Assembly: GCA_019454045.1 (NCBI GenBank)
Contig: SKCR01007779.1
Span: forward strand, 62,001 to 126,000
Length of the DNA: 64,000 nucleotides
Reading direction: 5' to 3'
From: Zanthoxylum bungeanum
Lineage: Eukaryota; Streptophyta; Magnoliopsida; Sapindales; Rutaceae
Shown here: in pieces, positions 56,797-64,000 of the stretch
How positions within the stretch are numbered: the first letter of the stretch is position 1
Layout of the letters: every line of letters starts with the position of its first letter
Position numbers and translations under genes: made by a program
The notes under the pieces: generated by a model
The model's database searches: none
What the model saw: only the letters and a program-made list of their open reading frames with translations
What the model was told of the DNA's origin: nothing

Positions 56797-57230
56797 AATA
56801 CCATTGTCATTATTTTCATAACTCTCGGATCTGACTTTCCAAGTATTTCTGATTGATATTACTTAAAGTTCAAATAAATCTAACATACAACAGATGAAAA
56901 ATAGGTGACAAATACAATAACTAACTAGGTCATTGGCTCAAATTGTGGAGACTAGATGAACATTTACCCTTAATTAAACTACGTTATATTTTTATCTTTT
57001 TTTTTTTTTTTTTTTTTTTCCATTCATCCATTTAGATTGTATGTAGTTCCATTTTTATGATGAACTGAGTGCTAAGATCAATGTCTAATGTAAAAAATGA
57101 TCTTAATTTCTAAACTACAATTGCAAATGTTTACCAAAAACTTAAAAATCTAATTAAACGGACCTAAAATTTGAAAGCACAATAGCTAGAGTCTAATTAT
57201 GTGTACTAATTAACTACCTATACTTGACAG
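56797..57230. other. Intergenic, nothing recognised
   Basis: Contains a poly-T run at about 56998-57019. No gene. Confidence 0.5.
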
Positions 57231-57731
57231 CTAATGATTCTCTTTTGATTCTTCTTTCTCCTCTTTTCTTTCGCCAGAAAATCTTTCGGATAGAGATTCA
57301 TTTCCAGGTAAAGGAGCAGGCTGAGAAGACAGAATCTGAAATTTTCCATCTTCTAGGATCTGAGAAATGACCTTAGCCTTGTGCAGTGCCTCCTTACTGA
57401 ACCTGTAAACTGACCAGACATTAATGCACCATCCTCTTAAACACCTCTTGTTTGCTTTTACTTCATCATCTAAAAACTTTTCAGCTTCAGCAGTGATTTT
57501 ATCCACATCCTGTATCCACTTCTGAACATTATCAGTTTTGGTATTTTCTCCATTTCTTTCCGCAGCAGCAATTTTTCCTTGCACCATTTCTCTTTTATCT
57601 GCAAGTATCTGAGCTTGCTCTTTTAATTCCTTGATGTTGTGACTGTAGTGAAGCAAGTAACCAATCTGACGAAGTGCCGCATGAAACAGGCACACAATAA
57701 TTCTTTCAACAATTGCGGAAACAACATCCAT
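57231..57731 (-). CDS. CC-domain-only fragment of a CC-NBS-LRR resistance protein
   Basis: 166 residues from the ATG at 57731 (MDVVSAIVERII). I chose it over the longer reading because the 13 residues before it are a Lys/Phe run from low-complexity DNA. The sequence matches the N-terminal coiled coil of the RPS2/At4g27190 class of NLRs: YLLHYSHNIKELKEQAQIL, AAAERNGENTKTDNVQKWIQDVD, EAEKFLDDEVKANKRCLRGWC and YRFSKEALHKAK. After about residue 145 (APLPG) the family match ends in a charged tail, SERFSGERKEEKEESKENH. The P-loop, NB-ARC and LRRs are absent here and downstream. The frame is intact, so it may be a truncated pseudogene or an expressed CC-only protein. Upstream (57797-58160) lies a MITE-like repeat. 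Confidence 0.72.
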   Translation of the reverse strand: MDVVSAIVERIIVCLFHAALRQIGYLLHYSHNIKELKEQAQILADKREMVQGKIAAAERNGENTKTDNVQKWIQDVDKITAEAEKFLDDEVKANKRCLRGWCINVWSVYRFSKEALHKAKVISQILEDGKFQILSSQPAPLPGNESLSERFSGERKEEKEESKENH

Positions 57732-57796
57732 GTAAAAGAAATATTTCTTTTTTTTTTTTATTAATTTCAATATTGATAATTAAGATTATGTTTGTA

Positions 57797-58160
57797 TTGA
57801 TGGGAATTGATGATTTATAATGGAATGTAACTTAAAAAATTCTAAAATAATTGTTTGGTTTGATGTAAGAGAATGGAATAGAGTGTAATATAATATAACA
57901 AAAAGAGCTCATTAAACCTACCCGTTTAAATTGGGGTGTTGGGAGTGGAATGTAACTTGGAAAAATAACATTATATGTGAAAAAGAAATTATTCATTTTA
58001 ATAGAAATATCTTTCTTTTTTATTCTAAAAAGACATAACTATTTTAGAATCTATCATTATAAATCTCTCATCTGTTTTTTTTTTTGCCAAACAAGGTTAT
58101 GTTATATTATTTTTCATTTCATTTTCATATATTTCATTATAAATCATCCAATTCCATCAA
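57797..58160. mobile_element. MITE-like element upstream of the CC-domain gene
   Basis: The left end TTGATGGGAATTGATGATTT and the right end (reverse complement TTGATGGAATTGGATGATTT) are inverted repeats of about 30 bp. A possible 3-bp duplication GTA flanks them. No ORF. Confidence 0.6.
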
Positions 58161-58317
58161 GTAGGTTGATGAAGGAATGATTAGAGAATGACTGAATCTT
58201 AAGAAAAGTAAAGCATCAAAACAAGGCAGAATAAAGGAAAGGAAAATCATATTAGCTACCTACAAAGATGTTTCTGCTAAATGCTTATTATTGGGTTCTT
58301 TGATTGTAAGGTTTTCA

Positions 58318-58945
58318 TTGAAACCTTGAATCATTCTTTTCTTTACCATTCTTATAAGTTAGAATCTGTTAAAAGAAACATGCTTTATATGACTGATCAA
58401 AGAACTTAAATATATTCCCCTGATTTCTCATAGCTTGAGCATAATAAATGAATAAAGGAAAAGCTTCCAACATAAATGATCAAAAATAAAAAGTTTGCAC
58501 GACACAAATATTCAGGATGTCGATAATGATTTTAGTTCCATCTAGATATATATTACAACCTTTAGTTTATTAGGAATCTATATACATATACTTATAATAC
58601 AGCTTAAAAATCTTCTGATTATATATAATTCGAAAATCTATTCTCATTAAAATCATAGAGATATATCTACTACTATTCTAGAGGATTTTCGCATTGAAGC
58701 CATTGAGCCGTTCTTTTTGTTTACCACTCATGTAAGTTACCATCTGTCCAACATCTTAATATCTTCCTATAATTTCATATAGCGGGAGCATAAATGAATA
58801 AAGGTAAAGCTTACAACATAAATGATCAAAGATAGAAATGTCCCACCACAACAGTAATGATCACGAAGTCACTAATGATTTTAGTTACATTTATCTGAGC
58901 TCTACTGAGAATCTAAAAAATTTATACACACTCATAATAATCATA
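58318..58945. repeat. Diverged direct duplication, two units of about 250-290 bp
   Basis: 58318-58610 and 58700-58945 share in order 'ttaccat/ttaccac', 'gagcataaatgaataaaggaaaagctt', 'aacataaatgatcaaa', 'aatgattttagtt' and 'ctataa'-rich ends. No coding sequence. Confidence 0.65.
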
Positions 58946-58998
58946 AAAATCCACCAAATAGAGTTCAAAAATCAACTGTATTGGAGAGAGATCTCCCC

Positions 58999-59753
58999 TA
59001 GACCTGGCCGCGGTTCGGTTCCGGTTCGGAAACCGAACCGAACCGCCGGTTCACGTTCCACAAGTGTGGAACCGGAACCGAACCGGTTAATTCCGGTTCG
59101 GTTCCGGTTCCACACTTAAGTGGAACCGGAACGTAAACCGAACCGAAACCGAACCGGTCGGTTCCGGTTCGGTTTACGGTTCCCCTTCCGTTTTGTTTTT
59201 GTTTTTTTTTTTTTTTTTATAATAAATTTTAAAAAATAAAAAAATTCTATAATCGTAATGTTTTTTCATACTATCACATCATTTTTATAGAATCCTTTTT
59301 TATAAAATTCTTTTAACATATAATCATTTTTATAGCCAACTCTTGGCTAGTGCTTTCTTTATATAAGCGATGTGGGATATTTGTTACTTGGCTATTGTGT
59401 CCCACATCGCTTATATAAAGAAGTCATAACCAAGAGTTGGTTATAAAAAGGATGTGGACATTCATGTTTTAGTATTGCAATTTTAAACCTCATTAAGTCA
59501 TTATTATTAATTAAAAAAATTGAGATTTACTTGTGGAACCTTACGGTTCCAAGAAAATAAATTTTTTTTTTTTTTTTTACTTCCGGTTCCAACCGGAACC
59601 GTACGGTTCCGGTTGGAACCGCTGGAACCGTTCGGTTCCAGCGGTTCCAACCGGTTCGGTCAGGGTAAGAACCCTAACCGAACCGGTCAGGTTCTGGTTC
59701 GGTTCCGGAACCGGAACCGGAACCGGTTGGAACCGGAACCTTGGCCGGGTCTA
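58999..59753. mobile_element. Non-autonomous hAT-type element with 'ccggttcggttcc' ends
   Basis: Exact 8-bp duplications ATCTCCCC at 58991-58998 and 59754-59761. Ends TAGACCTGGCC and the mate GGCCGGGTCTA. About 200 bp of 'ggttccggttcgg' words at each end surround an AT-rich core, which contains the hairpin 59327-59448. Confidence 0.88.
59327..59448. repeat. Long inverted repeat with RTCCCACATCG motifs in both arms
   Basis: Two arms of about 52 bp (59327-59378 and 59397-59448) are complementary with few mismatches around an 18-bp loop. Each arm carries RTCCCACATCG, the plant snRNA upstream sequence element (59399-59409 on plus; 59368-59378 on minus), followed by TTATATAAAG. The two copies point away from each other. 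Confidence 0.82.
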
Positions 59754-59932
59754 ATCTCCCCCATTACATATTTTGTTTGGTTCAAATTACCATTCTCTCC
59801 ACCAGCCCACCATTGGGATACAAGCCCAATACCATTGTGTAGGTCTCTTAAGAATATATGGATGCAAATAGGGCAGAGTATGAATGTATTGGACATTTTA
59901 TCACATATCCGAATATTCATATTTGTTTGAGG

Positions 59933-60107
59933 TGCTCCAATGGGTGTGGTTTGGTGGCAAAAGTCTAAAACTTGGTTGTTAGGTCATTGGTTCGAGTTCA
60001 GAGGGTGCGTTTCTTATAAGATCTTGCGGCAATCGATAATTTTATCTGCTCCGTTTAAGCCCGGATTAGGTGGTTTGACGACGAGGTTTTCAAGGTTTCA
60101 AAAAATA
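59933..60107 (+). mobile_element. tRNA-derived SINE, copy 4
   Basis: A-box-like 'tggtttggtggcaaaag', B-box-like TGGTTCGAGTTC at 59988-59999, the shared 3' part 'tgcgtttcttataagatctt' and 'ggtggtttgacgac', and an A-rich end. Exact 12-bp duplications ATTTGTTTGAGG at 59921-59932 and 60108-60119. Confidence 0.87.
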
Positions 60108-60119
60108 ATTTGTTTGAGG

Positions 60120-60409
60120 CATTTTATCGAACACATTCTTAGGTTCACTAATGGCAGAACTCAAGTGACAACCCGCAATACAGAGTAAAAAAAAAAAAAA
60201 AAACTTTTTCTCTGTATTTGGGCACCAAATTTTGATAGTCTCTTTGGATTGGGACACCGAATTCGGACCGAAAAGAACAAAAAAAAAATACATTTTTTTA
60301 GAGCCGTGATATTGAAAAACAACCATGCTTGATGTATATAACTCAAATTATAAATAAAAAAAATTAATTATTTTTCTTAATTTTTATTTTTTTTCAATTT
60401 TTATGTCTA
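60120..60409. other. Intergenic, nothing recognised
   Basis: Low-complexity A/T runs, no gene. Confidence 0.5.
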
Positions 60410-60414
60410 AAAAG

Positions 60415-61387
60415 TATTACAAATATTTGGTTACTGTGTTCTTACAAAGGACTCTAAACAAACAGTAAAACACAATACGATTGCTACAATAAATAGAGGA
60501 AACAGCACAATAAGAATAATGAAAGTAACACAGTCTCAGGATAATTGCAGACGGCGGTGCAACAACGAATCAGCAACAAGAAACCAAAGAGAATTCCGAG
60601 GCTTGTTGATACGGCAATAATCTCCTTAAAACAAATTCGTCCCCTACCGAATGGTGCTGTAGAGCGCGAGACGTTTGTTTCCCAGGATGCAATGGAAAAT
60701 AAACGATAATGGGCACCACCAAAATCGTCTTCAACGAACCACGAAGTTTTTGAACTCTCTCAACAGGGAAAAACCGTTCTGTATTTTTTCTATCTTATGA
60801 TCAAAAACGAAAAAACACTGCCCACTTTAAAAGAAAATAAACATACCAATTAAATTGAGTTAGTGAGAGGCTTTTCATATGATGTAACTACCCAGTTAAT
60901 TAATAGAATTAATTTAACTGTTATGTAACTTCAAAAGAACTTCGAAAAAATAAAGAGGCTTATAAAAAGTGGCTGGGCCGGGCCTGCACAATTTGGTCCG
61001 ACATTCGTGTACGCAGGACGCGCAGGTGCACACGAGTCAGGCCTGCTCGGATTTTGATTTGCACCCCCTTGCGCGCGCACGTACGTAGAGAGCCTCTATC
61101 CTTATAACATTTACTCATCTATATATGAGCAATCATATATAAACACAATTTTCCTTTATTAGCTTTCCCATGTGGGACAAGCTTATTTCTCTTTATTTTC
61201 CAACACTAATGGGTGAATTTTGAGCAACAATTTCTCATTCACCCAAGCACCATTTTAAGCATATGAATATATCATTCCGAACTACTCACGGAGGAGTATC
61301 CGAATCACTTAAAAATAACCATTATCACGAAGTGGACCATGCTTAAAATTGTACCTCAAAATGCTTACTAGCGAGCATTTTCCAACA
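60415..61387 (-). repeat. Copia-2 3' LTR
   Basis: The minus strand starts TGTTGGAAAATGC and ends TTGTAATA. It keeps the segment that is missing in the copia-1 5' LTR. The poly-G tract of copia-1 is represented only by a short AAGGGGG-type sequence (about 61065-61072) next to GC repeats. Confidence 0.82.
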
Positions 61388-62050
61388 ATCCCCACATGAA
61401 TGAAATTGGCGAAAATACATCAAATAAAATTATTTTATAGAAATATTTTATTTTGACCTTGAAGAGTTCAACGGCTCAACACCTACATATGATAGGTAGG
61501 CCTCAGCCTTTGAACCTTCCATTGTGAAAATATATCTCCTTTACTAGTTGACAGTGGACACGATGTCATTGAACTGTACTGCCGTTCTTGTAAATGAAAA
61601 CATAAATCATACAAATATTTTACCTAACACATCTGAGTTCTCATTATTATGTTCATTTAGGCCATGAACATCTATCTGGTTCTGCAAGAGTTTCTAAGAA
61701 GTTAGCCCCGTACAATTCCCTTTAAAGCGACCCCATTTCACTCTCACATAGGTGATTTCTTATAAAGAGTAGCTCGTATTATTCTGCACGGATTCCCGAT
61801 GCATAAGAATCATTTAAAGTCTTTGCTTAACCTCTTTCCATACGAGCAACACTGTTTCATTTCACCATAGGAATAGACTAAAGGATAACCCCCAACAGTG
61901 AACCAATTATGTCTTTTACGAGTAGGTTGTCCCATTGAACCTAGATCTTGGGATCTCCAGTCAACAATGTTGGGTTTTCCTTCATAATAAACATTTATCT
62001 AATGGGCTTTAGTCCCATTCACCTCGATGATTTCACTACAAACTTTCTGT

Positions 62051-62680
62051 TTAGCCCTTGGTTAATGGATCCGCAATGTTATCCTTTAACTTTACATAAT
62101 CAATCGAAATAACTTCAGTATAGATTAATTGTCTAACGGTATTGTGTCTACGACGAATATGTGTAGACTTACCATTATACATATTGTTATGTGCCTTTCC
62201 AATTGCAGATTGACTATCGCAATGAATGCAAATTGCTGGCACTGGCTTAGGCCAACTTGGAATATCCTCTAGAAAATTACGCAGCCATTCTGCTTCTTCA
62301 GCACACTTATCTAATGCAATGAATTTTGATTCCATTGTAGATCTGGCTATCACAGTCTGTTTGGAAGATTTCTATGATATAGTTGCACCTGCTAGTGTAA
62401 ACTCATAGCCACTGGTAGACTTTGAGTCTTTCATATAAGATATCTAGTTTGTATCACAGTATCATTCGATTACAGCTGGATATCTATGATAGTGCAACCC
62501 ATAATTACGAGTAAATCGTATGTACCTGAGTATTCTTACTATTGCTTTCCAGTGAACAACCTCTGGATTACTCGTATATCTACTGAGCTTGTTTACTGTA
62601 CATGTTATATCAGGCCTTGTACAACTCGATAAATACATCAGACTCCTGATCACTCTAGATTATTCTACTTGAGATATACC
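62051..62680 (-). pseudogene. pol: Copia-2 RNase H, broken
   Basis: Segments [27 protein letters not shown] (62653-62462) and [24 protein letters not shown]...[10 protein letters not shown] (62353-62051) lie in different frames. Between them the GYSDANW segment is damaged. Inactive. Confidence 0.82.
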
Positions 62681-62683
62681 CCA

Positions 62684-63500
62684 TCACCTATTCTTTGATA
62701 AATGTAGACTCACATCTAAAGGAGTTCTAGCCACATCAGAATCATCATTGTTGAATTTACCAAGAATTTTATCCACATAGTGCGACTGATCAAGAATAAG
62801 TCCATCTGGACTTCTCGAGATTTTTATTCCTAGAATGACATCTTCTAGACCCATGTTTTTCATATCAAACTTAGATTTCAGCATATTCTTGGTGGATTTT
62901 ACCATTTTAACATCACTCCCGACAATCAATATGTCATCACGTAGAGACATAAAATGACATAGCCAACTTCTGTCTCTCTGACATAAATACATTTATCACA
63001 TTCATTGATTTAGAAACCATTTGCCAACATGGTGTCGTCAAAATTTTTATGCCACTGTTTCAGAGCTTGTTTCAATCCATACAAGGATTTTACTAACTTG
63101 CACACTTTCTTTTCTTGTCCTGGAGCTATAAAGCCTTCAGGTTGTTCCATGTAGATTTCTTCATCTAAATCTCCATTTAGAAAGGCTGTTTTCACATCCA
63201 TCTGATGTACCTCAAGATTGCGCAAAGCTGTAATCGCTAGTATCATCCTTATGGAATTTATTCTCGTTATAGGAGAGTAAGTGTCAAAGTAATCAAGACT
63301 TTCACGTTGTCTGTAGCCTTTAATTACAAGTCTTGCTTTGTACTTGTCAATTGATACATCTGCCTTCATTTTCTTTTTGAAAATCCACTTGGACCCTAAA
63401 GGTTTACACCCTGGAGGAAGATCCACTAACTCCCAGGTGTGATTTTGTAAGATGGATTCAATTTCACTATTGATGGCATCTTTCCACAAAGCACCATTAG
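62684..63500 (-). pseudogene. pol: Copia-2 reverse transcriptase, broken
   Basis: Open from upstream through KTAFLNGDLDEEIYMEQPEGF and YGLKQALKQWHKNFDDTMLANGF to a TAA at 63010-63012 (a Lys codon in copia-1). A one-base loss close to 62940 then breaks the YVDD site, leaving only the DD half readable in the next frame (62992-62684). Unlike copia-1, the KTAFLNGD motif and the Trp are intact here. Confidence 0.85.
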
Positions 63501-64000
63501 CTGACCTTACAGTTTCGTTATAGCTTTGATGATCATTTTCTAGCAAAAATGTCAGAAAATCTGGACCAAATAATTTTTCCGTTCTAGCTCTTTTTCTACG
63601 TCTTGGTTCAAGTTCAACATTTTGTTGATCCTCTGGAACATTTATGTGTTCTTGGTCCTGACTATCTTCAATGATAACCTCATGTGCCTGTTTGTGCACA
63701 TTTGAATTCGAATTAGTTTTACAAGGAAAAATATATTCGAAAAAGGATGCATTCCTCGACTTCATTATCGTATTTTTGTGAATATCTGGTATATTAGACT
63801 CATGCATAAGAAATCGATAAACATTACTGTTATGTGCATATCCTATGAAAATACAATCAATAGTTTTTGGTCCTATATTCACCTTCTTAGGTGGAGGAAT
63901 GATTACTTTGGCAAGACACCCCCACACTCGTAGAAATTTATAGGAATATACTATTCCTTTCCACATTTCATAAGGAGTTTTCCATGATTCTTTCCGTGGT
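63500..64000 (-). pseudogene. pol: Copia-2 integrase C-terminal region (partial)
   Basis: Continuous in frame with the RT. MWKGIVYSYKFLRVWGCLAKV and KVNIGPKTIDCIFIGYA match copia-1. The catalytic core lies beyond the window edge. Confidence 0.8.

Larger units (their letters stand above)
60415..64000 (-). mobile_element. Ty1-copia retrotransposon, 3' half, minus strand (copia-2)
   Basis: Same family as copia-1, in inverted orientation. The window holds the 3' LTR (60415-61387), 3' noncoding region, RNase H, RT and the integrase C-terminus; the rest lies beyond 64000. The left flank AAAAG (60410-60414) would be the target duplication. Confidence 0.87.

Noticed and set aside
59520..59930. ORF rich in Arg/Asn/Pro
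   Set aside because: It is a translation of the ggttccggttcc end array of the element at 58999-59753.

Overview
This is nuclear DNA of a flowering plant, most likely a eudicot. It is AT-rich and dominated by transposable elements, with one intact host gene and one truncated one. The evidence is the set of families present: Athila/Tat Ty3-gypsy elements, Ty1-copia elements, hAT-type MITEs and tRNA-derived SINEs, plus an EP1-like secreted lectin-domain glycoprotein and the N-terminus of a CC-NBS-LRR resistance gene. The species cannot be named from the sequence. No rRNA gene, tRNA gene or CRISPR array was seen.

Region 1 (1-22326) is a triple nest. A minus-strand copia-type element (15249-22326) has its left LTR interrupted by a Tat/Ogre-like element that runs from before base 1 to 15248. 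The 5' LTR of that element is in turn interrupted by an Athila-lineage element (763-11811, 5-bp target duplication ACAGG). The Athila element has two LTRs, a tRNA-Asp primer site and decayed gag, protease, RT/RNase H, integrase and post-pol ORFs. Its U3 carries a striking array of GGCGCC palindromes.

Region 2 (22327-38800) is AT-rich DNA holding an LTR fragment, several MITEs with 8-bp duplications, a SINE, and a plus-strand copia element (30523-36913) with broken gag-pol and long poly-G runs in its LTRs.

Region 3 (38813-40304) is the only intact gene, a single-exon EP1-like gene with a TATA box and a candidate polyadenylation signal.

Region 4 (about 43190-55900) is a second, decayed, minus-strand Tat-like element. 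A minus-strand Athila-related element without pol (44656-52490, duplication CTTAT) sits inside it. That inner element encodes a short gag-like protein and, in the usual position of the post-pol ORF, a full-length intronless copy of a LOG cytokinin-activating enzyme gene with three in-frame stops. This gene capture is the most remarkable content of the window.

Region 5 (55900-64000) holds SINEs, a CC-only fragment of a resistance gene, MITEs (one carrying a long hairpin with snRNA-promoter-like motifs in both arms) and the 3' half of a second copia element, related to the first and in inverted orientation. The host genes do not form a pathway; the common theme is nested transposition, decay and gene capture.
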